DNA from: Collybia mongolica
Taxonomy: Eukaryota; Basidiomycota; Agaricomycetes; Agaricales; Clitocybaceae
Reading direction: 5' to 3'
Length of the DNA: 64,000 nucleotides
NCBI GenBank assembly: GCA_013420905.1
Contig: JAAXNY010000008.1
Location: 2,976,001-3,040,000 of the forward strand
Shown in pieces: positions 1 through 10,736 of this stretch; the stretch's first letter is position 1; every line of letters starts with the position of its first letter. A program made the translations under genes and the position numbers. The notes under the pieces are model-generated. The model did not search any database and was not told the origin of the DNA. It saw nothing but the letters and a program-made list of their open reading frames with translations.

Positions 1-551
1 TGGTGGAAGGAGAAACACTACGCCCACAAGGCGAGCTTCCAATGTCGACCTGCCAATTGGGTGTGCTATTGGCCACACGCATCATCGACGTGGCGCCTCC
101 GTTGGCTGGACTGAAACTCCCTACGATGCTCTGCCTAGCCGATGTTCTGCCTGCCGCCTGGATAGTGAGGCGCGTTAGCTAGACCCCTAGTATCTCACGA
201 AGGGCGCCTTACACTGGGAGGAATTCTGATGCCTGACTTTTTCGGTATTTTTTTGCATTTTCTACGATGCTTAATCCAAAGGCCCGGATAGTACTCGCCG
301 CGTTGATCGAGGAGTATCTTCTTATCACAGCCATTGCAGATGATGCTCGTCGGAGTGACCTCTCTCCCCCATTCATCGGCCTCGAGCTTCGCCTTTCGGG
401 CCATCGGGTCGACCATGTATTTCTCCCTTTCTTGCTTGAGTGGTGCTGTGACTGCCGCTGCGTTCTCGTTCTGGCCAAGCGGAGGTGGCGAAGTGGTGGT
501 GAATTGCGCACGCGCAATTCCTACGCCACTCGCTGCGAGCTGTTGCGCCAC
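1..551 (-). CDS. Partial gene, C2HC-motif protein (runs off left edge)
   Basis: Two exons are visible on the minus strand: 551-213 and 157-1, separated by a 55-base GT-AG intron (158-212), and the second stays open to the window edge. The first exon encodes a conserved block with C-x2-C (CNGC), then YYPGLW, KHR and a final Cys (KC), a C2HC arrangement that could bind zinc. The same block occurs in a paralog at 43344-44385 (CKGC, YYPGLW, KHRDKC), which is why I believe it is coding. A stretch before the block is Thr/Pro/Gln-rich. The first exon probably begins at a splice acceptor (CTCAG just upstream) rather than at a start codon, so the true N-terminus is not identified. Function unknown; zinc or nucleic-acid binding is inference from the motif only. 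Confidence 0.5.
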
Positions 552-870
552 CTGAGCGCACCTATGATTGTGGCATCAACACCCAGCACACCCAGGAAGG
601 CTGACAACGATAGGGACTCACCCGTTTGACCCAATACACACTTGGTCATGTTGGGCGAAGATATATTGGGCGACGTCGAGGCTCACTTTGTCAAGGTAAG
701 GAAATTGGTGATTACAATGGCTAGAGGTGCGTGGGAGTACCGCGTGCATATTCGCACCTTGGTGTCCTCTCATATCTATGGCTCGTTTGGAGAGCATTCT
801 ATTGGAGAAAGTTCGGACATATGCAATCTGTCATGCCCTGCCGCGTCGCATCACGCGCGCCCGTAAACGG

Positions 871-2322
871 ACGACGCTCTCTTAGCTTACCCCTTTCGAT
901 TTCTATTTCATTGATGGTCCTCGTAGCGTAGTTACCTACTAGCTTGGCTCACAGTTAAATACCGTAGACGCCTGTCGTACCACCTCAGTCTCGTTCTACG
1001 TTGACTGAGGTGTGTACTTTACTTACAGCTTACCAAACTCACTTACTGACTACCCACGTAGCATTATCTATTCCAATAGGTACACTACAGTATACATAAT
1101 CCCGTTCTACGTTGACTGAGCATTATCTATTCCAATACATCCTACTTTTTGAGGCAAAGGAGGTGGGCAGGAACTATGCTTTTTGTTGTTGAGCTATAGC
1201 AGGAATTTATTATTCCACGTGATGGCTTTTATGTTTCGTTACGGAGTGCCATTGTTCCAAACGGCCACACGGACCCTCAAATCTGCATTGGTATTATCGG
1301 ATGGACAGTACTAGTTCATGGCCATCACTGTTTATCAAATTTAGGGTTCTTCTTCAGGAAACATCGAGAATGAGGACAGAAAGCTATGGATCTGGAGGGC
1401 TATAACCTAGGACAATAATGCTATTGTTGTCGACATCTATTTCAATAGTTTTACTTAGCACTTGAACAGAATAGCGCGTACCTGCGAAAGGCCAAGAACC
1501 CCGTACTTTGGATATTATAGGGTGAGAGAATACACCTTTGGCTATTTGGAAATGTTGGATCCACACATCGTAGGCTATTAACAGTCGGTGTTCTGGTTGG
1601 GTTATTTCTAGACTTTCCACCCTCCACATGTCTCTTGATAGTATATCAACTTAGCAAAAGCTTGATATATCCACGTCAACATCCTGTCCTTGCCTTCTTC
1701 CACAAAAAGACATACAAAAATCTCCCATCATTGAATGATTTAGTTTCTGGTGCACCATAAGGTTCCAGAAAACATTTCTATGATACGTGTTGGACTTTCT
1801 TTGCTGCTAGGGCATGCTTTGTGGCCGGCAGCAGGTACTTTGGGATGATGACTGATTTACCATCAATCATGTAAGTTGGTATAATGATGGGATTCCCATC
1901 TGCATTGGCTATGGTGGTATATCCAGAGGGTGTATTCATTCTGGATGCAAAGGAAGGGAGTCGATCAGATGATGGAGATCAGACGGCTGCAAGTAGAGAG
2001 GCCGAACGGGTCATGTGATACTTACGTAATGTGTGTGTTTTTTTAAAACTTTTGATGCTTGCTGTTTATCTTCAACCGCCACAAGCTGCCGTTGTAATCC
2101 CTGCTGCCTCTCATCCATCAAACTCAGTATGCAACACATCACCAAAACTTCTGCAATCTCCTTGCTTGACAAGAAGATCCGATCCACAATCAAATCTGGG
2201 ACACTTGAAAATGAATATGACTGGATCTGGCATGAGGTAAAAAGCATCAAGGCCAAGCTGACAGGATCTGTTGGCAACACAAACCTGTTCATTTTTGAGT
2301 TTGTCAAAGAGGCTGTAAAGTG
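871..2322. other. Gene-poor stretch with small local duplications
   Basis: No recognised gene. Short direct duplications are present: a segment beginning CGTTCTACGTTGACTGAG occurs near 992 and 1102, and GCATTATCTATTCCAATA near 1060 and 1119. On the minus strand 1384-1629 and 1785-1955 are open but match nothing I recognise, and 2011-2364 (minus) has a coiled-coil-like Gln/Lys/Glu-rich end. I cannot support any of these as genes. Confidence 0.4.
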
Positions 2323-3036
2323 ACAACCCATTCCTGTCCTGGCATTGCAATTACCGGCAATCATAAAGGAGTGGGAGCGGAATCATGAAGGTAAGTGGCA
2401 AATGAACATATATATAAATCAAACATGCTCATCATTTCAGACACAGAGGGTCCAGTACAAGGCCTCGGAACAGCCAGCCAGGCACCCATGGCTATTGGAT
2501 TGCATGGCCAAAACCAATCCAAGGCCGATACCAGGCAATCTGTGCCCCCCAGCCATGGCCGAAACCAATCTGACACTGATGCCAGGCAATCCGCGCCCCC
2601 TGGCCATGACCAAAAGCAATCCGCACTTCCTGGCCGTCACTTGGCCAGTGGTGGCCGACATTCTGGTATTGGGGGGAACCAATCCGGCAAGAGCAGGAGG
2701 ATATCCATGGGTGATGGAAGGGCATTAGGAGCAGGAGCAAGGCAATCCAGTAGGCAAGGGAAGCAATCCGATTGTGATGGAAGGGGCTTGGAAGGCGGCA
2801 CGAGGCAATCCGGCAGGCATCAAAAGCAATCCGCAGTTGAGGCAATGCAATCCGAGGCTGGCAAAAGGCCATCCAATGACTCCAGATCCATTTACATTGT
2901 GCCTGGGAAGCAATCTGCTGGTGCTAGGCGGCAATTCAGAGCTGATGGAGCCATGGATGAGGGTTGTGCCAGAACCAATCAGCCCCGTGCTCCTCATTGT
3001 TTGCAACCACAAAATGCGAGTCCTGGCCCCTCCCGT
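2323..3036 (+). pseudogene. 5' part of an interrupted gene with Gln-Ser repeats (gene A, part 1)
   Basis: An exon ending near 2391 (reading IIKEWERNHE) splices through a GTAAGT...TTTCAG intron into a long open frame ending at 3036. That frame has about a dozen irregularly spaced Gln-Ser pairs, each encoded by CAATCC or CAATCT. The frame stops at 3037 only because the TGA that begins the inserted LTR closes it. Skipping the LTR element and one copy of the 4-base target duplication CCGT joins codon 3034-3036 in frame to 11961 onward, which continues into an acidic stretch, a basic KKRR patch and a Zn2Cys6 motif. I infer one ancestral gene broken by insertion. Its N-terminus and function are unknown; a DNA-binding role is inferred from the downstream Zn2Cys6 motif. 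Confidence 0.5.
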
Positions 3037-4256
3037 TGAAAGGGGGCTCCTGGGCTATAAGTGCGCTGATGCTATGTAATGTAATCCTTCACACACACAC
3101 ACACACCAAACCTAACAATCAACACACGAACAGTAGGAATCGCCTGTTTTGAGTTCGGGTTCAAGTGCTTAGAAGCACTAAGCTTTGAATAGTACTAGCC
3201 AAAGCCCTTTCCAATGATCTCTCAACGGGTTCGATTTAGACAAAAGCTTCAACACAGGTTCAAAAACCTGCTAGGTATATTTATAAAATCTCTCGATCCA
3301 ATAGACTGAGTACCAAGTGTACGTTCAATTATTAGCAATCCCAAGCGGATCTATAAGTCCAAGCGACTTATCAAACAATACAGTGCCAAGTGCACTTAGG
3401 CCAAGTGCCTAGTAATTCCAACGGACAATACGGTACTAAGTTCCAAGTGAACTAAGCTTCTTTAATTCTGTGGTTCTCCAATCAATTCCAATCAAGACAC
3501 GTTGAAGCAATCTGATCCTTAATTCAGACACGCAATAGTGTTTTAACAAATGTGATTTGTATACTCTATAGTCGCGCGAAGTGGGGGCAAGATTCCTTAC
3601 CTTAGCGCTACTCATCTACAGTCTATTTATAATGTACAAACTAAATATCATACGGAATTGTAAATTTTACACGGAACCGCGCTCCCGCGCGCCAAGGATC
3701 TGTATTCAATACCGATGCGTCTACTACAGCTTGGCGCGCGCGCCACGCGTGCCAATTATGTCGTTTACTGGTTACTTATCAAATATTGAAAGAGCGGGCT
3801 AAACTCTTATCAAGTCCCGACCGCGCGCTTTGTTATTTAAAACAGCGCGGCACTGTTGTTTACTCCCCCTGATTGTCCCTGTTGTTATTCACGGTGTCCC
3901 GTCGCTTCCGGTAGTTAACACCAAGTACCCCTGACTAGGATCGGGTTGTGCAAGTCCCGAATTTACAATTACTTCTCCTATTAATGATGATCCCCGGACT
4001 AATGATATCATACTACAACGGTTACTTATGAACTAAGACACCGAGGTTGTAACCAGGCATGGTGAATAGGACTAATAATAGACCGTACTCATAGTCCTCT
4101 GTACTGATAGTGTATTATCCATTAGACTAGTTCACTCTGATTAGCCGTCTTGGAGCTCGACTCTAATCCTTTATTACCGCTTACTTGGTTATTAGAAATG
4201 ACACTAATAGCCTTACTTGTCAACTTTATAAGTGCAAACAATTTCGGGCCCTATCA
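3037..4256 (-). repeat. 3' LTR of the non-autonomous element
   Basis: On the element's own strand it begins TGATAGGGCC and ends CCCCTTTCA. It contains a CA dinucleotide run (about 3092-3107) and a CpG-rich block with a CGCGCGCG core (near 3735). The two short frames inside it are repeated exactly in the other LTR and are not taken as genes. Confidence 0.92.
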
Positions 4257-4267
4257 TCTCCCCCATA
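4257..4267 (-). promoter_or_regulatory. Polypurine tract of the LTR element
   Basis: Immediately inside the 3' LTR the minus strand reads TATGGGGGAGA just before the LTR's TGATAG. A purine run in this position primes plus-strand DNA synthesis in LTR retroelements. Position and composition fit; function is inferred. Confidence 0.65.
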
Positions 4268-4708
4268 CCACAAATGTAGACTGTCCTCAGTCTCTCTTTG
4301 CCGGCATGTTGGTCCAATACTTCGGGTCTGCACGTGTCTAATCTTTCAGTACAATGTTACAACGGTTCCGCTTTTAGACAGGTAGGCGCGCGATGTTGGG
4401 ATCGAGCCCAGAGGTTTTACTTCCCATCAGGATCGTGACAGCTATATACGTCTCCTGAGAGAGTACTTGACATTCGGACATCGCTTTACAGATATTTCAG
4501 TCATCTGGACATTTTTCTCGTTATGTTTCTGACACTTCAGCAAGAGATCGGTACTCCTGTTTGTCTTTCAGAGCTTCGCAATGCAGGGTTGTGCGTTTTA
4601 AAAAGCTCGCGTCCTTGCTAAGTTTTAGACAATTTGGACTTTATAGCCCATTTCTAAATCTCTTTGCTATCTGCATTGCTCAAACGCTCCAACTCTTTTC
4701 AAACAGAA

Positions 4709-6654
4709 ATGTCTTCCACTTCCACTTCCGCCATGGCTCGTGCTCTGCGCTCGCCTTCCGCGCTGTCCCTCTCGCTTTCTGCCGCGATTCTGCCGACTGA
4801 GGGCCGTTCCCCCACCATGGTCTATGTGGACCAGCCGATCCCTTCCTTCTCGGACCTCCTCGAAGATGCCGAGGGCGACGTCTTCGTCGCTATGGAGCAA
4901 GGGTGGATTATCATGGCCGAGGAGCTCGCGCCCCATATGGACCACCAAGGTCCCCTTGACCTTGATGACTTGATCGACTTTGTCGATCACTGCTCCATGC
5001 TCATCGTACGCCCATCTTTTACTTGTTAACTCCTTTTACTTATTTACTGGTCTCAGGATGCCATCACTGGCGTGGTCCGTGGCGCGCGTTTCTCGCTGCC
5101 ATATCCGGCTATCCTCCTCCTGCGCACGCTTCACCTTCAAGTGATGCGCATCCCTGTCGACGCGCGCGAGGCTTCGTGGTCTTCCTGGCGCACGGTCATA
5201 TCGACTGACCTGGGCCACAATTCCATTCTTCTGGTAAGTGACTTGTTTACTTCTTTACTCTGCCTGCCCTTGTCAAGCTGACTACCTTTTACTTTAGGGC
5301 CAGGCTCCCACTGTGGAGCAAGTCCTGGACCAGGTGGGGTCGCGCTTCGAGTGCGACAACGGTGAAAGTATCTTTCAGGATACTTTCCTCGTCCCTCCTC
5401 GCATGGTGGGCGCACCGCGCCGTTACCATCAGTACTGGGACAATTGGTCCGCCGCGCCCTTGCCGGCGCGCTCCCCGGTCTTGGTACCTGCGGTTCGTTT
5501 ATCACTGCTTTTTATTACTTTCCTTCGGTGGTTGACTTATTTTAATAGCCCCTCAAGCGGAAGCGTAATGCTGGGTCCAAGGGAAAAGGCCGTGCGGTTC
5601 CCCAGGTATATCCTTTACTTTACGAGTTTCACATTATTGCTGACTTGATTTCAAAATTCTAGTCCGACATGTCGCGCGCCCAGGGGACTGGCAGTGCTTC
5701 CGCGCTGCGTCCCTCGGAAGCAGGCCCGGTATGTCTCTTTCTGAAGTCATTTATGTTTACTCATCTTTATCTCCTTAGTCCTCTGGGCAGCCGCCGGTGA
5801 AGGTTGAAGTCCCTGAGCTTCGGCTCTTCGATGATGAGATCGCACGCCAGTTGGCTCAAGAGGGGTTCGCGGAGTTGTTGCCTCCCGCGGCCCCTTCTCC
5901 TCGTCGGTCGCGTAAGACCACCCGTTCTAGGGATAGGGCTCAGGCGACACGCCGCAAGCACGCGCTGGTTCCCAACCGGGAGCTGACGCCGCTACAGTCC
6001 CCTATTACCTCCCTGCTGGCTGACCTTGCGCCGCGGCGCTCTTCCGTATGTTTATTACTACTTTATTTCTTGTTACTGATCATTTTTTTACTAGGTGGGC
6101 TATCCTTGCACGATGTGCGCCACCCGCGGCGACATTGAGTGCACCTTCAACGGTTGGGGTAAACCGTGCGTTGAATGCGCCACCGCCAAGAAGGGGAAGT
6201 GCAGCTTCAGCCTCACTCCCCAGAAGCGCGCTAGGCTTCGTGAGGATCTGGGGCCGATGCTTGGTGCGGGCATTTCTAGTAAGCCATTTTCTTTCTGTCT
6301 TTTTGTTTACTAATGATTTTACTTATTCTACTAGCGGTTGCTGAAGCCTATGCTCAGCTAGGCGACGCGGACTCTCTTGCCACGGAGGTCATTCAGGCCG
6401 CTAACCGCGCGCTTGAAATGCGCAACTCCTTGTTGGCGCGCATAGTTGGCACCATCGGTAAGTTGTACGAGGAGGAAGGCCTGGAGGGCCTTCAAAACCT
6501 CTTGCTGACTACGCCAGCCACGGAGAGCGCTCTCCTCTTCTACGTGGATTTCCAGAACCTCCCTTGGCCGCCCTTGGAGGAAGAAGCAGAGGTTGATGAC
6601 GGTTCTTCGTCGTCAAGTTCCTCTTTGTCCGTGCCTGACAGCGAGGAGGAGTAG
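4709..6654 (+). CDS. Eight-exon passenger gene, Zn2Cys6-like protein, antisense to gag
   Basis: Exons: 4709-5005, 5057-5233, 5298-5492, 5549-5605, 5663-5728, 5779-6045, 6095-6278, 6335-6654; all introns are GT-AG and 50-64 bases. The joined frame is 520 residues with no stop. The first six introns are phase 0; only the last splits a codon. The N-terminal half is unrecognised; a basic run (LKRKR) at the exon 4 start could be a nuclear signal. Exon 7 has C-x2-C-x7-C-x8-C-x2-C-x7-C (about residues 358-388), close to the fungal Zn2Cys6 binuclear cluster C-x2-C-x6-C-x5-12-C-x2-C-x6-8-C, followed by a likely helical/coiled-coil segment and a Ser/Glu-rich acidic tail. This resembles the layout of fungal DNA-binding regulators, but the first half-cluster spacing is one residue longer than usual. 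It lies wholly between the LTRs and converges with the truncated pol. The start ATG is the first in frame and is followed by a Ser/Thr-rich stretch. Role unknown. Confidence 0.82.
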
Positions 6655-6958
6655 CCGCGCCGCGCCCCCCCCCTATATTTTTTTTCTTATCTACTTGTGT
6701 TTTCCCGGGCCTCTGTGCCCTTACATATTACTTATTCCCCCGCCTTTCGTTGGGCTTCAATTTTATTAATTGAAGTCCAACACATGTTTCTACATACAGT
6801 CCCCTGGACTATAAACAATACAATTGGTTTACCCGTTGTTCTATTGTCTTCATAAGAAAGCTTCCGCCCTTGCACCGGCTACTTAAGTTATAAATAGTAC
6901 AGTTTAATTCTGGTGCAATTCTCTCGATCATTAAGACCATGGTGCGATCACTGACTTT

Positions 6959-7557
6959 TTATAGACAATCTATTTCAATCCTTGTAACCTTGGTAGGTTT
7001 TTCCAAATCGATTTTGCTTATACCCATCTCCCCCTCAACACTGACAACAACTGTCCCAGTTGTCATGCTGATAATTCTAAATTTATCCGGCAGGTCTGCC
7101 AGTGTTGGTTTTGTTTTCAAATGTACTGGTTTATACTTCTTTCCTACTAGCTGATCCATGGGCTCAATATTACACTTTTCACTTGTTGCAGTTCCAAGAC
7201 CGCGCTTGTTGGTGCCAATTTGCCACCGCTTTAATTTACTTAAAGCTTTATCGATCATGGGCTGTTCTTGAGCGTATGTCATAGGTCTAGTGGGTGTACT
7301 TGCTGGGTCGCTGCTGTTCTGCTCGTAGTTTATTACTGGTCCATCGCGCTCATCTACGGAAGCCAAGTACGTGGCTAGTAATTCGCGTTCAGGTACTGTA
7401 CTATTCATGTTCACATCACTTCTAGACAAAAAGACATCTCTAAGTTCTTTGTGACCAAAATTCCGTTTATCAGTAGGGTGTCTATAACCCGTTATAATAA
7501 AGTTTCCATTCTCATCTTCAGCAATTTCTACGGCTAGCTCTCCTTGATCACTTTGGA
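6959..7557 (-). pseudogene. Truncated pol linker (protease-to-RT region)
   Basis: After the protease frame stops at 7558, a different minus-strand frame continues (GELAVEIAEDENGNF, then through 7429-6959). The segment holding KKYKPVHLKTKPTLADLP resembles the region just before reverse transcriptase in basidiomycete gypsy polyproteins. It then runs into unrelated sequence and stops at 6959. Whether the frame change near 7560-7600 is a frameshift or an intron is not settled. No RT motif follows. Confidence 0.55.
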
Positions 7558-8763
7558 TTAATTCATCGAAGGCCGAAAATCCTGCTCCGGTTGTCTTTTC
7601 AACAGCTTAGGCGGTGATCCCTTTGCATGGGTAGGGATAGTACACCTTCGTCCCGTGTTAGGGTCCGTACCAGTGACTACTTGTCCCCCGTCCCGAGCAT
7701 TTTTGATCTGACTTTCCGTGAGTGTATCAAATGGTCTCCCGAGCAATACTTTGTATGCGGGTGAATTTATGATATGTACTTGGAGGTAGATGGCCATGTC
7801 ATTAAACAAGAAAGGAACATTGCGCGCTAATCCCGCTGTTTTCTCAACTTGTTTATTAGCACTCTGCATGTGTATGACAACGTCCGGATCCCATGAAATA
7901 TCTAAGTCTAAAGCCGTTTGTTTAGCCATTGATACTATTTGGGATCCCCCATCTAATAAAGATTCCTCCGTTCCTGCCCCATTTATTACTGGATATACTG
8001 CGCGCAAAGAGGCCGATTCTTTTGCTACATACAACTGTTTGGGCTCTTCCCCAGCTGGTAAAGATTCTAAATACTGTAGGACTGGGTCTCCGCATATTAT
8101 AGATCCCTTAGGTATTCCGCCGCGGTCATACTCCGAGATGAAGAAAGACTGGAATGGGATTGACTCTACTGGTAGCACGTCATGCCGTAAGTAGTTATCA
8201 TCAAGTTCCCAGTCCCCTCCAAAGGGTAAGACGTCTTCCTCATCTATTCCGTTTATTTGCAAGTTAGCGTCCCTTTGGGTGAGGGACTTACGTCTGGCAG
8301 TTACAATATTCTTTATCCCATCTCTAATGGTTTTTGACGAGCCCATTAACTCTCCCGTGGTCAATGTGATAGGGTTGTCTAACACTTTAGCAATTATATC
8401 GCCACCTTTTAATTTTACTTCTATCGGGGACTTAGTTTCATAAGTCGGACCGCGCTTAGTGTTAAAATTAGGTAGCGGATCAACTGGTTCAGGGTTGCAT
8501 TCCGTTCTCCGGGGTATGTAGGGTACCACGGGCACATCGATGTAGGGTAATTCTTTTCGTACTGGAGACTTTACTGATGGTTCAACAAATTTTACTTTCT
8601 TTTTCCTAGGAGACGGCGCTACCAACTCCTCCTCGCTACTATCCCGACTACTCTCCGAATCGTTACTTTCTTGATGACTATTTCTGTTTTTATTTCGGTC
8701 CTCTGGCTGTCTCTTGGAACGCGACCTAGTCGTAGGTCTAGCGTGTTCCTTAGCCTCCTTCAT
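7558..8763 (-). CDS. Retropepsin-like protease region of the LTR element
   Basis: A 401-residue frame beginning 5 bases after the gag stop, in a different frame. The first third is charged and Ser/Glu-rich. The middle matches the fold region of retroviral-type aspartic proteases in basidiomycete gypsy elements: LLDGGSQIVSMA near residue 265, then a later segment ending KVLLGRPFDTLTES. The canonical active site is D-S/T-G; here it reads D-G-G, which either is a tolerated lineage variant or impairs the enzyme. The ATG at 8763 is the first available; expression could instead involve reinitiation or frameshifting after gag. The C-terminus ends at a stop where related elements continue toward reverse transcriptase. 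Confidence 0.75.
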   Translation of the reverse strand: MKEAKEHARPTTRSRSKRQPEDRNKNRNSHQESNDSESSRDSSEEELVAPSPRKKKVKFVEPSVKSPVRKELPYIDVPVVPYIPRRTECNPEPVDPLPNFNTKRGPTYETKSPIEVKLKGGDIIAKVLDNPITLTTGELMGSSKTIRDGIKNIVTARRKSLTQRDANLQINGIDEEDVLPFGGDWELDDNYLRHDVLPVESIPFQSFFISEYDRGGIPKGSIICGDPVLQYLESLPAGEEPKQLYVAKESASLRAVYPVINGAGTEESLLDGGSQIVSMAKQTALDLDISWDPDVVIHMQSANKQVEKTAGLARNVPFLFNDMAIYLQVHIINSPAYKVLLGRPFDTLTESQIKNARDGGQVVTGTDPNTGRRCTIPTHAKGSPPKLLKRQPEQDFRPSMN

Positions 8764-8768
8764 CGGAC

Positions 8769-10280
8769 CTAATTGAAACCCGACTCTTTAACCTTGTTTT
8801 GGTTATTGAGTTCTGCTACCTGCCCTAATAAAGTACTCATTTGTGCTTGTAAGGCTACTATGTCAGGATTCGGCGCGCTCTTTGCCGTAGGATTATAGTT
8901 ATTATTTATATATTCCTGTTTCTGCATCTGAGGCGGTACTGGCAACGCAGTTTGCGCGCCCTGTTGTCCTAACATTTGTTGCGCTTGAAATTGTGCCATT
9001 TGTGCCATTATGGCTTTCAAGGTTCCAATGTCATTACTATTGTCTACTGCATTATGTGACTGCATAACGGACAATACTCCTGGAGCGGGTCCTTCCGTGA
9101 CATCTCCGTAATAAAGGGCCGCTACCTTCTTTGAATGGAAGTGTTCCACTTTATCTTTCAATGATACCGTTTCTGGTTCTCTTGGAATATATGATCCGTC
9201 TGGTAAGCATACTCCTCCATTTGCGTTGGTTTTTATTTTCCCTTCCTCAAAATGTTTCTGTTTCTCGGGACAGGCCATTATGAAGTGTCCGGGTGTAAAA
9301 CAGTAGTGACATTTATACGCATTTGGTCTTTGCGGTTGTCCTTCTTTAGGCTTTCCGTACTGATTCTGATACTGATGCTGCTGGGGTGCGCTATTCGTGG
9401 CATGGTTCTGAACAGTTGCTTGTTGAAGCGCTTTCATTACATCCTCGAATCCACTCCTCGTATTCTTCTCATTTACTTGGAGACGGTCTAACAAATTAAC
9501 TATTTGTTGTTTTATTTCATCCATCTCTACTTTGATTTTGGGCGCTGCAGTTGCTGTTACGGACGTTATAAACAATCTATTTGTGTCTGGAATATTCATG
9601 TTGGCTACACCTTCAGAAATGCTGATTGCAGTTGCTATAACTTCCTCCAGATCGTACTGATCCCCTTTTCGTCGCGCGAGCGCGGCGGCTTCGGCAATAG
9701 TATTAGGATCTGCTCGGTTGTTTGTAGCAATGGCTTGTCCTGCCTGTGTAGCATTAGACTGATTATTCCCTAGCAGGGTTAGCCTTCCTTGTACTTGGGA
9801 TCTGAAGACTTCGTCTAGACACCCCAAGAACTTGGTAACTAATTCTCGGTTAGAGATAATAGGTGGCCTAACTCCCAAGAGTTTAATAGATTCTGCTTTG
9901 AATTCACGCTTCAGCTTTTTCAGCGCGGCCTCATCGGTTACTCCAATACGTGGGTTGGCGCGACACACTGCTTCTAACTTGGCCACTGATCCTTCTACTT
10001 GATCGAGTGCTTCCGGATAACTAGAGATCAACTCTGTCTTGAAATCCGTCCAAGTGCCTGTCTTATAGTGGTCTAAGGCCCTCCACTCATTCTCTGATTG
10101 TAGGTCTGCGTATTTTCCTAACATTAACTTCTTTTCTTCATCATTTGTAATGTTACACTCCTTCCATAGGACCTCCATTCGCTCCAGAAACCGGATTAAA
10201 CCCGTGGGCTCTTTTCCTTTGAATACTGGTGCATCACGGACGCCTGGTTGGGGCATATATTTATGAGGGGGTTCAGTCAT
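8769..10280 (-). CDS. gag: Gag (capsid and nucleocapsid) of the LTR element
   Basis: 503 residues. Residues about 25-95 fit the retrotransposon gag (capsid) pattern, with FLERMEVLWKEC and a W-x2-FK segment. A CCHC zinc knuckle, C-x2-C-x4-H-x4-C (CHYCFTPGHFIMAC), lies near residues 324-337. The remainder is Gln/Asn/Pro-rich. Gag packages element RNA into virus-like particles in the cytoplasm. The frame is intact. Upstream of the ATG the same frame is open for about 350 bases (10281-10630) without a Met until a TAG, so a longer N-terminus, perhaps joined by splicing, is possible. It is the only complete element protein apart from the protease region, so this copy depends on relatives for replication. 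Confidence 0.88.
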   Translation of the reverse strand: MTEPPHKYMPQPGVRDAPVFKGKEPTGLIRFLERMEVLWKECNITNDEEKKLMLGKYADLQSENEWRALDHYKTGTWTDFKTELISSYPEALDQVEGSVAKLEAVCRANPRIGVTDEAALKKLKREFKAESIKLLGVRPPIISNRELVTKFLGCLDEVFRSQVQGRLTLLGNNQSNATQAGQAIATNNRADPNTIAEAAALARRKGDQYDLEEVIATAISISEGVANMNIPDTNRLFITSVTATAAPKIKVEMDEIKQQIVNLLDRLQVNEKNTRSGFEDVMKALQQATVQNHATNSAPQQHQYQNQYGKPKEGQPQRPNAYKCHYCFTPGHFIMACPEKQKHFEEGKIKTNANGGVCLPDGSYIPREPETVSLKDKVEHFHSKKVAALYYGDVTEGPAPGVLSVMQSHNAVDNSNDIGTLKAIMAQMAQFQAQQMLGQQGAQTALPVPPQMQKQEYINNNYNPTAKSAPNPDIVALQAQMSTLLGQVAELNNQNKVKESGFN

Positions 10281-10713
10281 GATTACTGAACGGTTCTGAG
10301 TAGCTAACGAGTTCGGGTTTACTACTGGGTTTACTACGGACGATCTTCCGCGCGCTACTGGTTTACTAGTAGTCGATATGTTTCCTAAGGGCTCTGGAGT
10401 TCTAAATACTTGCCTTGGTCCTGAAGATCCAAAGGCTGGTTGTGAAGATCCTCGTGTGCGCGCTCGCCTAGGAGGTGGTAACGACTCTGTTACTCCAGCG
10501 TTTTGCGAATTTTTAGTCTGCCGCGTTTTTGTAGCTACTTGTCTTGCAAGTGGCTGATTAGTTAGTCTGTTTGACGAGCTGGCTTGTGGGCGTGGCTCTT
10601 GAGACAGATTGACTAAACTTTCTCCACTCTACTTCAATTTGTAGACGACGTTACTCGTCTTGGTATAATATTTTTCAAAGAAAGATGCTCTCTTTAGACT
10701 ATTCAAAAACTCT

Positions 10714-10734
10714 GAACCCTCGCGGTGGGCTCCA
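10714..10734 (-). promoter_or_regulatory. Candidate tRNA primer-binding site
   Basis: Two bases inside the 5' (right) LTR, the plus strand reads GAACCCTCGCGGTGGGCTCCA-like sequence split as GAACCCTCG then CGGTGGGCTCCA, ending in CCA. That resembles the T-stem, acceptor and CCA end of a tRNA, so the minus strand (starting TGG) could bind such a tRNA as primer. The donor tRNA is not identified. Confidence 0.6.
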
Positions 10735-10736
10735 GA

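Noticed and set aside
2011..2364. Minus-strand frame with a coiled-coil-like end
   Set aside because: It overlaps the plus-strand exon of gene A and its continuation across an apparent intron meets stops; not supported as a gene.
3581..3802. Open frame present identically at 3581-3802 and 11281-11502
   Set aside because: It lies inside both LTRs; identity reflects LTR duplication, not a conserved gene.
10714..10736. tRNA gene at the tRNA-like sequence
   Set aside because: Only a 3'-end-like segment is present, placed exactly as a primer site; no D or anticodon arm.
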